Shown here one piece after another: positions 18,062 through 26,923 of a stretch of 64,000 nucleotides of DNA. The stretch covers positions 1 through 64,000 of the forward strand of contig CAIRXW010000021.1 of NCBI GenBank assembly GCA_903882665.1. The letters are read 5' to 3'. The position numbers and the translations under genes were made by a program. Each line of letters starts with the position of its first letter. Positions within the stretch are counted from its first letter, which is position 1. The stretch is from an uncultured Chlorobiaceae bacterium (lineage in GTDB: Bacteria; Bacteroidota; Chlorobiia; Chlorobiales; Chlorobiaceae). Under the pieces are notes generated by a model. It ran no database searches. It had not been told where the DNA came from and saw only the letters and a list, made by a program, of their open reading frames with translations.

Positions 18062-21045
18062 AGAATATTGACTGGAACGCCCTCATTTTCGGTTCACACT
18101 CTGCGGCAACAGCGTGGATGGAGATATTCTCCTCTTTACTTGCGATTGCCCGGCAGACTTCATCGCCTGTTCTGCTTCATAATGCAACAGTTACTCCTGA
18201 CCGACTGTTGAGCGAAGCCGCCTGGGAACTTTGGGAAGCCTTTCCTCTGACAGCAGTAAAAACTTCAGCCAGCCTCAAAGAGTGGACACGTCAAAGTCCG
18301 GGAAAGGCTGTTCTCATCCTTGACGCTCTTTCATTACGGGAGTTGTCTCTTTTGCTTGGCGCGGCAGAAGCAAGGGGTATTCAGCCGCAGGAGGTGAAAG
18401 TTACTGGATCAGAATCTCCTTCAACCACCGACCACTTTGCCAAAGCCATCGGGTTGCCATCAAGAAGCGCCTTGGCCAACGACGGGAAACCTGGCACCCT
18501 GTCACTTTTCGACGGCAATTGTTTTACGGAAGAGCCAGGGCTGCACTGTCCGAAATGTGGAACCTTTGCCGGAAAGCGCCTTGTTGATCAGTTTACGCGT
18601 CACGTCCAGCCCGCACTTGGTGCCACAGCGCGAAAGAAAAAGGAGTTTGGTCTCAGGAACAAGCCGGTTCAGATGTACCTGCTCATCCATCCCGAATGGC
18701 TGAAAGGGGCATCAGGTTTTGACGGGGAGCGGGAGTATGGTGGATGGGCCGGAGCACCGGCAGAGGCAACCGCCGACTGGTTCACGAAACGGCTGGAAAA
18801 TTTGCGCGTTGTTGAGGTTCGAGGGGCTTCACTGCCGGATGAGGTGGTTTTGGCTGACGGGACGGTGATTGAGACTGCAATAGGTACAGTTCCATATAAA
18901 AAAACCAATAAAGGTATTAAGCCAGATAACGGAAAATATATTTGTGCTAATTGTGGCAGGAAAGAGAGCTTTTTTAATAGTGCAAGGGAATCTGAAAAAA
19001 CATTGCCGGTAACAAGTTATGCCTTGCAGTGTCATTGCCCCCAGTGTGATGCCGATGGCTATACTTATGGAGGGCGATATTTTAAAGCGCCTGATGCCTA
19101 TGATATTCAACGGCTCAATGCTGCTCAAATGGAGTGGAGAAACCGTTCAGAAATTGATTTAGCAGAATATTGGCCGCAGCAGGAGGTACCCATCGGTGAA
19201 CGTACAACCAAACGGGATAGTATGCAGCAATGGGGCTATACCCACTGGTGGAAAATGTTCAATCCTCGCCAATTATTAGTACACACTCACCTGCTCAAGG
19301 CTATTACGGAAGCTTCGGAAGATTCATGGCCTTTGGATGTGCGGGAACAGGCTCTTGGTGCTTTACAGTCGTATTTGCGTAACCAAAATATGTTTTCCTT
19401 TTATCACGTAAAACGAGATTGTCTCGCGCCAGCCCTTAGCAATTCAAATTATCATCCTAAAAGTGCGACGATCGAGGTTAGTGCATTCAGCTCTGGATAT
19501 GGCCCCTGGAAAACTACTGCGTTAGGAATTTTAAGTGGGCTTGAGTGGGCTTTGAAGCCTTGGGATCCTGTTATCAAAGAAGATGCTGGACAAGCAAAAA
19601 GTATTAGGGTTGAAATGAATGATCCTATTGTTCCAGGTAATGAAGCCTTTTGTGCTTCGTCAACAGATTTGTCGATTTTGGATGATCAACAGTTCGATAT
19701 GGTTATTACGGATCCACCCTTTGGTGATAATCTGTTTTATGCCGATCTGGCTGATTTCTTCTATGTCTGGTTACGAATTCCTCTCCGTAAATGGTATGCT
19801 GATTTGCGTGAAGAGGCTTATTTTGAATCGGAGCTTACTCCGCATAGCATGGAGGCAGTAGATAATACGGTGGAGCATCCAGATGACAGAGAAGATTACG
19901 AGAAAGAGCCCTTTATTGAAGCTAAACACTTGGTCAAGATTCGGGGTTTGACGGATAATTTGGTTCTTGCGGAAAAAGATTCAAATCCTTTTTACCGCCC
20001 GCAGCCGTCAAGCGACTTCTACAGCCAGACCTTGTCTGCCTGCTGGGCAGAAGCAAGAAGCCGTTTGAAAGATGGTGGTATTATGGCTTTTACCTTCCAC
20101 CACAACGAAGATCAGGCTTGGATTGATGTCCTTTTAGCTCTTTTTAATGCAGGTTATTTATTGGTAGCAACTTATCCTATCCGAAGCGATGAATCCAAGG
20201 GGGATAATGCTTCATTTGGTTCACAAAAAATAGAATACGACATCATTCACGTCTGCCGTAAACGTCTCGGAGAGCCGGAGCCGGTGAGCTGGGCGCGGAT
20301 GCGGCGCTGGGTGAAAGAGGAGAGCTTTCGCCTGAAGGAGCTGCTGGAACATACGCATGGCAAAGAGCTGCCGGAATCCGATTTGAGGGTGATTCTTCGG
20401 GGCAAGTCGCTGGAGTTTTACTCACGCCACTATGGCAAGGTGTTTACTGGCGACAATCAGGTGCTTGATGTGCGTGAAGCCCTGCTTGGCATCAATCAGC
20501 TTCTTGACGATTTGCTGGAAAACACCTCTTTGACCGGAGGCGTGCACCCTCCTGACAGTGCTGAACCGGCAAGCCGGTTGTACTTGCGTTTGTTCAAAAA
20601 GCGTACAGAGATGGAGCGTGACGAGCTGCACAAAACCCTGCGTGGCACCGGCATTGCCCAGGGAGACCTTGAGGCGCGGGGGTGGGTCAGGGTGGTTGGT
20701 AAAACCGTTGTGATGGTGCCAATCCTTGAGCGCATTGCCTTTTTTACCGAGCGTGGTCGTAACCGTAAGGTGATTAAAACAGACCTCGATCAGGCCCATT
20801 TTCTTGTAGGCGCGGCTTTTGTGGATTCAGGGCTGAAGATCGAAAGCGAGCTGAACAACCCGAACTTCAAGGTGAAACGCTCTGTTGATGAGCTGTTGCA
20901 CTGGTATGCTGAGGTTGATGATGATCCCGTCAACCGGGTGGCCGCCACCACCGCCTCACAACTTTTGGAGCGCTGGCGTAACCGCAAAGTCAAGCCAGAG
21001 CCAGCCCAACTCTCGCTTTTTGAAGTACTCGAATCAGATGAATAA
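18058..21045 (+). CDS. PglZ-like N-terminus fused to a truncated COG1743/DUF1156-type adenine methylase
   Basis: A 995-residue chimera. Residues 1-152 look like the start of a PglZ (alkaline-phosphatase-superfamily) protein: LIFGSHSAATAW, AVLILDALSLREL at 84-96, then KVTGSESPSTTDHFAKA and GLPSRSALAN. From about 160 the sequence becomes a Zn-ribbon methylase: CPKCG, CANCG and CPQCD pairs, GYTHWWKMFNPRQLL near 393, and motif IV DPPFGDNLFYADLADFF at 552. The DUF1156 head and the expected SAM-binding DPFAGGG motif are absent. The rest of PglZ, including its DHG-type metal ligands, is also absent. The frame is open throughout. Bases 18885-20240 are clearly AT-richer than both flanks. It is either a broken methylase or a new fused protein; I rate loss of methylation as likely. 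Confidence 0.75.
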   Translation: MKNIDWNALIFGSHSAATAWMEIFSSLLAIARQTSSPVLLHNATVTPDRLLSEAAWELWEAFPLTAVKTSASLKEWTRQSPGKAVLILDALSLRELSLLLGAAEARGIQPQEVKVTGSESPSTTDHFAKAIGLPSRSALANDGKPGTLSLFDGNCFTEEPGLHCPKCGTFAGKRLVDQFTRHVQPALGATARKKKEFGLRNKPVQMYLLIHPEWLKGASGFDGEREYGGWAGAPAEATADWFTKRLENLRVVEVRGASLPDEVVLADGTVIETAIGTVPYKKTNKGIKPDNGKYICANCGRKESFFNSARESEKTLPVTSYALQCHCPQCDADGYTYGGRYFKAPDAYDIQRLNAAQMEWRNRSEIDLAEYWPQQEVPIGERTTKRDSMQQWGYTHWWKMFNPRQLLVHTHLLKAITEASEDSWPLDVREQALGALQSYLRNQNMFSFYHVKRDCLAPALSNSNYHPKSATIEVSAFSSGYGPWKTTALGILSGLEWALKPWDPVIKEDAGQAKSIRVEMNDPIVPGNEAFCASSTDLSILDDQQFDMVITDPPFGDNLFYADLADFFYVWLRIPLRKWYADLREEAYFESELTPHSMEAVDNTVEHPDDREDYEKEPFIEAKHLVKIRGLTDNLVLAEKDSNPFYRPQPSSDFYSQTLSACWAEARSRLKDGGIMAFTFHHNEDQAWIDVLLALFNAGYLLVATYPIRSDESKGDNASFGSQKIEYDIIHVCRKRLGEPEPVSWARMRRWVKEESFRLKELLEHTHGKELPESDLRVILRGKSLEFYSRHYGKVFTGDNQVLDVREALLGINQLLDDLLENTSLTGGVHPPDSAEPASRLYLRLFKKRTEMERDELHKTLRGTGIAQGDLEARGWVRVVGKTVVMVPILERIAFFTERGRNRKVIKTDLDQAHFLVGAAFVDSGLKIESELNNPNFKVKRSVDELLHWYAEVDDDPVNRVAATTASQLLERWRNRKVKPEPAQLSLFEVLESDE

Positions 21046-21066
21046 CTGCACAGGGAGAAGCAACCA

Positions 21067-22254
21067 ATGAAAATAGAGTCCATACGGTTAAAAAATTTCA
21101 AGGCATTCCGTGATGCTGAGTTGATTGATCTGCCGAATTTCTGCGTCTTTGTCGGGGCGAATGGTACAGGCAAGAGCACGATCTTTTCTGTGTTTGGCTT
21201 TCTGAAAGATGCTATCACCAGCAATGTCAACACGGCGCTTGCAAAGCTTGGCGGAAGCCGGGGGTTTTCAGAGGTGCGCAGCCGTAACGCCACCGGGCCG
21301 ATTGAGATTGAATTGAAGTTTCGCGAAGGGAGCGACACGCCCCTGACCACCTACTTTCTGCAAATCAATGAGGAGAACGGTCGGGTTATTATTGAGCGTG
21401 AAATTCTCAAATACCGCAGAGGCAGTGGTGGTCAGCCGTGGCATTTTCTTGATTTTTCGCGGGGGAAAGGGAGCGCTGTCACTAATGAACTGATGTCGGT
21501 TAACGATGTCAAAGAGTTGACTCGCGAAGAGCAGACGCTGAAATCACCGGATATTCTGGCTATTAAAGGGTTAGCGCAATTCAAGCGCTTTCCGGCTGTG
21601 GTGGCGCTTGGCAATCTTATCGAGAACTGGCATATCTCTGATTTTCATATCAGTCGGGCCCGTCCGGAGCAGGAGGCTGGTTATGCAGAGCATCTGTCGC
21701 GTGAGGGTGAAAACTTGTCGCTGGTCATCCAGTATCTTCATAATCACCATCCTGCCGCCTTCATTCAAATACTTGAGTTGCTGAAGCAGCGCATTCCCGG
21801 GATCTCTCAGGTAGAATCAAAAACCACCGAAGAGGGGCGGGTGCTGCTCAAGTTTCAGGATGGTTCGTTTGAAGATCCTTTTCTTGCCCGCTATGTTTCG
21901 GATGGTACCATCAAGATGCTGGCCTATCTGACGCTGCTCTATGATCCTTCCCCTCACCCGTTGCTGGGTGTAGAAGAGCCTGAAAATCAGCTCTATCCAA
22001 GGCATTTGCATGAGCTGGCTGAGGAGTTTCGCAACTATGCAAATCGGGGCGGGCAGGTGTTTGTTTCGACCCATTCACCTGATTTTTTAAATGCAACAAC
22101 TGTTGATGAGGTGTTCTGGCTCGTCAAAGAAGAGGGATATACCCAAATCCGTCGAGCCAATGAAAATGCGCAGATTGTTGCCTATATGAAAGATGGCGAT
22201 CAGATGGGCTATTTGTGGGATCAGGGATTTTTTGAGGGGAGCGATCCTCAATGA
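21067..22254 (+). CDS. OLD/RloA-like AAA_21 ATPase
   Basis: A 395-residue ATPase of the RecF/SMC-like AAA_21 group. Walker A is GANGTGKST at 30-38. Later blocks are the signature region YVSDGTIKMLAYL, Walker B/D-loop LLGVEEPENQLYP and the switch strand VFVSTHSPDFL. It is preceded by gggagaag and overlaps the next gene by ATGA, so ATPase and DUF4276 protein are coupled. Such two-gene pairs recall RloA/RloB and PARIS AriA/AriB, where an ATPase gates a toxic or nucleolytic partner; that comparison is inference from architecture. It sits inside the DUF499-helicase operon like an inserted module. Confidence 0.85.
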   Translation: MKIESIRLKNFKAFRDAELIDLPNFCVFVGANGTGKSTIFSVFGFLKDAITSNVNTALAKLGGSRGFSEVRSRNATGPIEIELKFREGSDTPLTTYFLQINEENGRVIIEREILKYRRGSGGQPWHFLDFSRGKGSAVTNELMSVNDVKELTREEQTLKSPDILAIKGLAQFKRFPAVVALGNLIENWHISDFHISRARPEQEAGYAEHLSREGENLSLVIQYLHNHHPAAFIQILELLKQRIPGISQVESKTTEEGRVLLKFQDGSFEDPFLARYVSDGTIKMLAYLTLLYDPSPHPLLGVEEPENQLYPRHLHELAEEFRNYANRGGQVFVSTHSPDFLNATTVDEVFWLVKEEGYTQIRRANENAQIVAYMKDGDQMGYLWDQGFFEGSDPQ

Positions 22255-22808
22255 AAAACCTTGTTTTCTTTCTTGAAGAGCCCTCTGCACAAAGGATGCT
22301 TGAAGGGGTGTTGCCCAGATTTATCCCTTCTGATGTCGTGGTTCACTATGTGGTTTTTCAGGGAAAAAGTGATCTGGAAAAACAACTTCTCCGAAAGCTT
22401 CGTTTTTGGCAACGTCCTGATTCTGTTTTTGTTGTCATGCGCGATCAGGATTCCGGTGATTGCAGGGCTATAAAACGAAGACTTTTAGAGCTTTGCCAGC
22501 AGGCTGGGCGAGGTGAAGCTTTGGTTCGTGTTGCTTGCCATGAATTGGAAAGTTTTTATCTCGGTGATCTGGCTGCGGTTGAACGTGGGCTTGGTATCAG
22601 GGGGTTGGCTGCAAAACAGGGACAGAGTCGGTACAGAACTCCGGATAAACTTGGCTCTCCCTCTGAAGAATTGAAGAAACTGACAAACGGCAAATATCAG
22701 AAGGTTGCGGGTTCCCGTGCCATTGGTGGGCATCTCAATCTCGAAAAAAACAGCTCACACAGTTTTACCGTGCTTCTGTCGGGAATTAAAAAAGTGCTTG
22801 AATCTTGA
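22251..22808 (+). CDS. DUF4276-like partner of the ATPase
   Basis: A 185-residue protein of the DUF4276 type. It starts with a strand and glutamate (VFFLEEPS), has a central VVMRDQDSGDCRAIKRRL acidic block, then HELESFYLGD, a PDKLGSPSEELKKLT segment and a C-terminal SRAIGGHL. The conserved E, DxDxxD and HExExW/F-type positions suggest a metal-dependent active site. A TOPRIM-like fold has been a natural suggestion for such partners, but I cannot verify it by eye. Its start overlaps the ATPase stop. Predicted effector of the pair. Confidence 0.7.
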   Translation: MKNLVFFLEEPSAQRMLEGVLPRFIPSDVVVHYVVFQGKSDLEKQLLRKLRFWQRPDSVFVVMRDQDSGDCRAIKRRLLELCQQAGRGEALVRVACHELESFYLGDLAAVERGLGIRGLAAKQGQSRYRTPDKLGSPSEELKKLTNGKYQKVAGSRAIGGHLNLEKNSSHSFTVLLSGIKKVLES

Positions 22809-22812
22809 CATT

Positions 22813-23310
22813 ATGGAAACAATCTCGAACACGGTTTGGCAACGCAAGGGTTCATCGGTAATTTTTGACAAAGTGAGCCTTGGTGAGTTTATTCCCAAAG
22901 GGGCAATGATCTCTCTGCGGCATCTTCTGAGCTGGTCGCAGGGGTTTCCTGACGATCCGCCGGTAACAGGTCATACCATTCTGGTCTCCGGCCTTGAAGC
23001 CATTATTGAAACAATGGAACCGCCCGCGGCTGAGGCGTTTCTTGCCTGCACTGTCCGGCCATTGCTGAAAAATCTGCAAAATCGCTGGCCTGCCTGTGGG
23101 GTGGTGTTCGGATTTTCCTCTCATCCCAATGCTTTTGAAGTGACGGTTCTGGAAGAAGAGCTGCTTTTTCGCCGTCGTGACCGCAAGACGGTGCGTCTTT
23201 CGGACGGGTTATGGGATGGCAGTGCCGCGTTTGACTTGAAACGTGTTAATCGCCAGGGCGAAGAGGGGGGCGAGGTCACCGTTGGCTACTATGTCGATCG
23301 CATTTCCTGA
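22813..23310 (+). CDS. 165-residue protein of unknown function in the defence operon
   Basis: No family recognised. The track ORF starts at 22705 inside the DUF4276 gene; the ATG at 22813, 4 bases after that stop, is chosen. The middle holds a hydrophobic strand and helix (HTILVSGLEAIIETM), a PPAAEAFLACTVRPLL helix and a strand CGVVFGFSSHP; no P-loop, zinc cluster or catalytic motif is apparent. Its stop overlaps the helicase start by 20 bases, so its product is probably made together with the helicase and may be an adaptor for it or for the DUF499 ATPase. Confidence 0.65.
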   Translation: METISNTVWQRKGSSVIFDKVSLGEFIPKGAMISLRHLLSWSQGFPDDPPVTGHTILVSGLEAIIETMEPPAAEAFLACTVRPLLKNLQNRWPACGVVFGFSSHPNAFEVTVLEEELLFRRRDRKTVRLSDGLWDGSAAFDLKRVNRQGEEGGEVTVGYYVDRIS

Positions 23311-26080
23311 AATAGAGCCAGGGCTGAAAGTCAGCCACAGGGAGCTTGGCGATGGTATGGTTGTTGGCCGTGAATCGACAGGCTTTGTCACGGTCTTTTT
23401 TCGGGCTCATGGTGACCGGCAGGTTCCGGCTGACTCTCTTCAATTGGCAACCGACCGTTTCGACCAGATTATCCGGGGTATGGTGCCGGTTACAAAGGAG
23501 CGGCTGGAGCGGCTCTGGCTGGCTGTTGAAGCTGAAGAACTTCCTCTGATGGAGAGTGCCGCAACCCTCACTTCCGCAAAAGTCGATCTGCTGCCGCATC
23601 AGATTGTATTGGTGCATCGTCTTACGAACGCCCGCCCCAAGCGATTTCTCATTGCCGATGAAGTTGGATTGGGCAAAACAATTGAGGTTGCGCTTATTCT
23701 TCGTGAGCTTGCATCGCGGGGTGAGTTGCAGCGGGCCATCATGATTGTGCCTGCCGGGCTGGTGGAGAATTGGCGAAGAGAGCTGAACGATGTGTTTAAT
23801 CTCGATTTTGAGGTGTTCGGCAGCGACGGTGACGTCACTGACCGAAAATCAAATGCCTTTGCCAAGCATAACCGGTTAATTGTTTCGGTCGATACGCTGA
23901 AACGGACATCAAGGGTGAAGCGCCTTCTTGCAGCTCCGTTATGGGATCTGGTTGTTTTTGATGAGGCCCATCATCTGAGCGTTTATCGCACCGGCAACAA
24001 GGTTAAAAAAACGGAAAACTTCAAGCTGGCTGAAGCAATTCGTGACCATTGCCGCGATCTTATTTTGCTCTCCGCCACTCCTCATCAGGGCGACCATTTC
24101 CGATTCTGGATGCTGATTCGCCTCCTCAGCCCTGAACTTTTCGAAAATGAGCACGATATGGTGCGCAATCGCCACCGGCTTAATGCGGTTGTGATCCGCC
24201 GTACCAAGGCTGATGCCTGTGCACAGGATGGCAGTTCGTTGTTTGTGCGGCGCATGGTGCATACCCAAGGGTTTCGGCTTTCGGAGAAAGAGCAGGAGTT
24301 TTATCAGGCACTTCTTTATTATTTGCAGGATGGATACAACCTTGCCGCCAGGAATGGCAACAAGGGTCGTGCCCTTGGTTTTGTCATGACCATCTTTCAG
24401 AAAATAGCCGCAAGCAGCTTTGCCGCCATCCGTTCAACCTTGCGTCGCCGCTTGTTGATGCTCACCATTCACGAAGGAATTGAGCGCGACGAGCGTCTCG
24501 ATGTTGATGGTCGTAACCGGGTGTTTGAAGAGGCGCGGCAATTTATTCACCAGATGTACGGCTTGCCCTTCGATGCGGTCGGCAATGCAGAGACAGAGCA
24601 GATTCTTGCTGATGCGAGGTATCAACTCCTCAAAAAACGTCGCGATTCGCTTTCGTTTTCCTCAACGGCGGAGAGTTACTCCGACCAGGAATATGATGCC
24701 GGAGCAAGCGAGGAGTCTGCAGCGACACTGGTTACGGTTGCCCTGCCACAGGAAAGGCAACGGATTTCAGCTCTTCTTGCATCATTTCCGGAGGGCGTTG
24801 AGTCAAAAATAGTGATGCTTGTTCATGCGCTGGAACAGATCTGGCAGCAGAATTCGGATGAGAAGGTCGTTATTTTTGCCACTTATCTTGGCACTGTTGA
24901 GGCCATTAAAAAGCAGTTGAGTGATCGTTTTCCCGACAAAGGTGTCGATATTCTCAAAGGTGGTGATCATGGGGCAAAAACGGCTGCTCAAAAACGGTTT
25001 CGACGCAAGGATGGCTCATCGGTACTGGTTTGCACGGCGGCAGGACGGGAGGGGATAAACCTCCAGTTTGCACGAATCCTCTTCAATTATGATCTGCCAT
25101 GGAACCCGATGGATCTGGAACAGCGGATTGGGCGAATTCACCGGTATGGGCAGGATTCAACGGCACAGGTCTACAACCTCGTGGCAACCGATACCATTGA
25201 AGGGCAGATATTTTTGTTACTTGAGGAAAAGCTCGCTGACATTGCGAAAGCCCTGGGAAAGGTTGACGAGCAGGGGCAAATTGCCGAAGATCTGCGAACA
25301 CAAGTACTGGGGCAATTGAGTAACGTCTTGAGTTATGACCGCCTCTATCAGGATGCTATCAGTGACCCTGCATTGCAACGGACACGGCAGGAGCTTGAAG
25401 TTGCCATGTTGAACGCCGACCTTGCCCGACAGGTTGTGTTTGAACTCTTTCAGGAACTTGACAAATTTAACCTCGGAGAGTACCAGAAATTTGACGATCA
25501 GGGCAAAGGAATGCAACGGCTGGTCAATTTCCTTGCACGCGCAGCAACGGTTTTGGGTTTGTCATTTCATCAAGAGGCTGATGCTCGACTGGTGTTGCAG
25601 AATAATGGAGAGCCACCTCTCTCCTTTACCACTGACCGTGACCTTGCCATGCAACATGAAAGTCTCTACCTTCTTGGGCTTGAGCATCACATGATCAGTA
25701 GCCTGCTGAATCGCTTTGCCAATGCTGAGACCCATTCCAGAGCTCTTGCAGGCAAAGCGGGCAGCATCAGGCAAAGCGGTCTTTTGACGATATGGAAGAT
25801 CAACACGCAGGGAAAAGATGGACAAATTCACCACCGCATCGCCCGTATCGGCATGAGCCTTGATGGTACCAGAGCCCCCTGGCTTGAACACCTTGATGAC
25901 GCGCTGCTAAGCATGGAAGCGCCGGTTTCAATAACACCGGAGGAGTGGAAAACGGTGGCCATCAACAAGAAATCGCACCTTCAGGAACTTTTGCATCGGG
26001 AGCTGAGCTACTGTGGAGTCATCAATGCTGAGACCACTTATGCGGCGACACTGCTCGCCGCAGTCGGAATGGAAAAGTAG
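23291..26080 (+). CDS. SNF2/RapA-like superfamily 2 helicase
   Basis: A 929-residue SF2 ATPase. The N-terminus (GLKVSHRELGDGMVV to about residue 50) resembles a small Tudor/SH3-like barrel. Then come Walker A ADEVGLGKT at 122-130, DEAH at 224-227, LLSATPHQGD, and in the second lobe FATYLGT, GREGINLQ and QRIGRIHRYGQ. This is the layout of RapA/DISARM DrmD-like DNA translocases. The track ORF begins at GTG 23243; the ATG at 23291 lies inside the previous gene and starts the conserved part. Probably the DNA-translocating component of the system. Confidence 0.9.
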   Translation: MSIAFPEIEPGLKVSHRELGDGMVVGRESTGFVTVFFRAHGDRQVPADSLQLATDRFDQIIRGMVPVTKERLERLWLAVEAEELPLMESAATLTSAKVDLLPHQIVLVHRLTNARPKRFLIADEVGLGKTIEVALILRELASRGELQRAIMIVPAGLVENWRRELNDVFNLDFEVFGSDGDVTDRKSNAFAKHNRLIVSVDTLKRTSRVKRLLAAPLWDLVVFDEAHHLSVYRTGNKVKKTENFKLAEAIRDHCRDLILLSATPHQGDHFRFWMLIRLLSPELFENEHDMVRNRHRLNAVVIRRTKADACAQDGSSLFVRRMVHTQGFRLSEKEQEFYQALLYYLQDGYNLAARNGNKGRALGFVMTIFQKIAASSFAAIRSTLRRRLLMLTIHEGIERDERLDVDGRNRVFEEARQFIHQMYGLPFDAVGNAETEQILADARYQLLKKRRDSLSFSSTAESYSDQEYDAGASEESAATLVTVALPQERQRISALLASFPEGVESKIVMLVHALEQIWQQNSDEKVVIFATYLGTVEAIKKQLSDRFPDKGVDILKGGDHGAKTAAQKRFRRKDGSSVLVCTAAGREGINLQFARILFNYDLPWNPMDLEQRIGRIHRYGQDSTAQVYNLVATDTIEGQIFLLLEEKLADIAKALGKVDEQGQIAEDLRTQVLGQLSNVLSYDRLYQDAISDPALQRTRQELEVAMLNADLARQVVFELFQELDKFNLGEYQKFDDQGKGMQRLVNFLARAATVLGLSFHQEADARLVLQNNGEPPLSFTTDRDLAMQHESLYLLGLEHHMISSLLNRFANAETHSRALAGKAGSIRQSGLLTIWKINTQGKDGQIHHRIARIGMSLDGTRAPWLEHLDDALLSMEAPVSITPEEWKTVAINKKSHLQELLHRELSYCGVINAETTYAATLLAAVGMEK

Positions 26081-26119
26081 AGAGTTTGTTTTGTTGCAAT
26101 TGTACCGATTGAAAAAATC

Positions 26120-26923
26120 ATGAACCAGAACACCCTTGCGCTTACTCCGGAAAACGAAGAGCTTAACCAAAAGCTCGCGCAACTTGCTGTGGAGTTTCTG
26201 GATCTTTTTACCCGTCACAAAGAGATGGTGGAGGATGAGTATGTTATTCTGACCTCACTCTATCTTGAGAAACTGGGTTGTTTTCAGCTTGAGTTACTGC
26301 AAAAGAAAACGGAAGCTGCCCGGCTTAAAATGAAAATGAAGTTGATACAGGCGGCAATAAACCGCGATGAGCGACCCGATTTGCAGGTGATAGAAAATTC
26401 AGTAGATAAAAAATTTCAGGATTATTATGCTGAAATTGAGGTTCAGGCTGCCGCTTTGGATCAAGCCAAAGATGTGCTGTCACATTTGGTTTCAGAAGAG
26501 GATACCCTGAAGCTGAAAGAGTTGTTTCGGGTGCTGTGCAAAAGGCTCCACCCTGATTTGAATCCGGATCAAACGGAAGATGAAAAAGAGTTGTTCATCA
26601 AGGTAAAATCGGCTTATGATCTGCAAAAAATAGCTGAACTGCAAAACATTCTTCTCTATCTTGATGAGTCGAAAAGGGAGAAGATTGTATCTATCTCAGG
26701 TGATGAGAAGAGGGAACGGATTGAGCATCTTGAAAGCAATGTCAAGTCGTTGACCGCCAAAATAGCCCAATTACAGCAAACCTTTCCGTTCAATGTTAAA
26801 GAGTTGATTTTTGATGAAAAATATATAGCGCAGAAACAGGGGGAGTTAAGAAGTGATATTGAAAAATTTGAGAAGGAAAGGGCCAAGTATGCAACACTTA
26901 TTGACATCATGACTGATGAGTGA
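26120..26923 (+). CDS. coiled-coil protein with a J-domain-like HPD segment
   Basis: A 267-residue, highly charged helical protein. Residues 133-170 read like the heart of a J-domain: LFRVLCKRLHPDLNP with HPD at 144-146, then ELFIKVKSAYDLQ in the place of the usual helix III F-x-x-I-x-x-A-Y. It is flanked by long coiled coils (about 10-120 and 195-265). J-domains recruit Hsp70; here the context suggests an accessory role in the defence operon. It starts 39 bases after the helicase and overlaps the HIRAN gene by 8 bases. Confidence 0.7.
   Translation: MNQNTLALTPENEELNQKLAQLAVEFLDLFTRHKEMVEDEYVILTSLYLEKLGCFQLELLQKKTEAARLKMKMKLIQAAINRDERPDLQVIENSVDKKFQDYYAEIEVQAAALDQAKDVLSHLVSEEDTLKLKELFRVLCKRLHPDLNPDQTEDEKELFIKVKSAYDLQKIAELQNILLYLDESKREKIVSISGDEKRERIEHLESNVKSLTAKIAQLQQTFPFNVKELIFDEKYIAQKQGELRSDIEKFEKERAKYATLIDIMTDE

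Noticed and set aside
18058-18513. A separate PglZ gene upstream of the methylase
   Set aside because: The frame is continuous with no stop or start between the PglZ-like part and the Zn-ribbon part, so it is one ORF.
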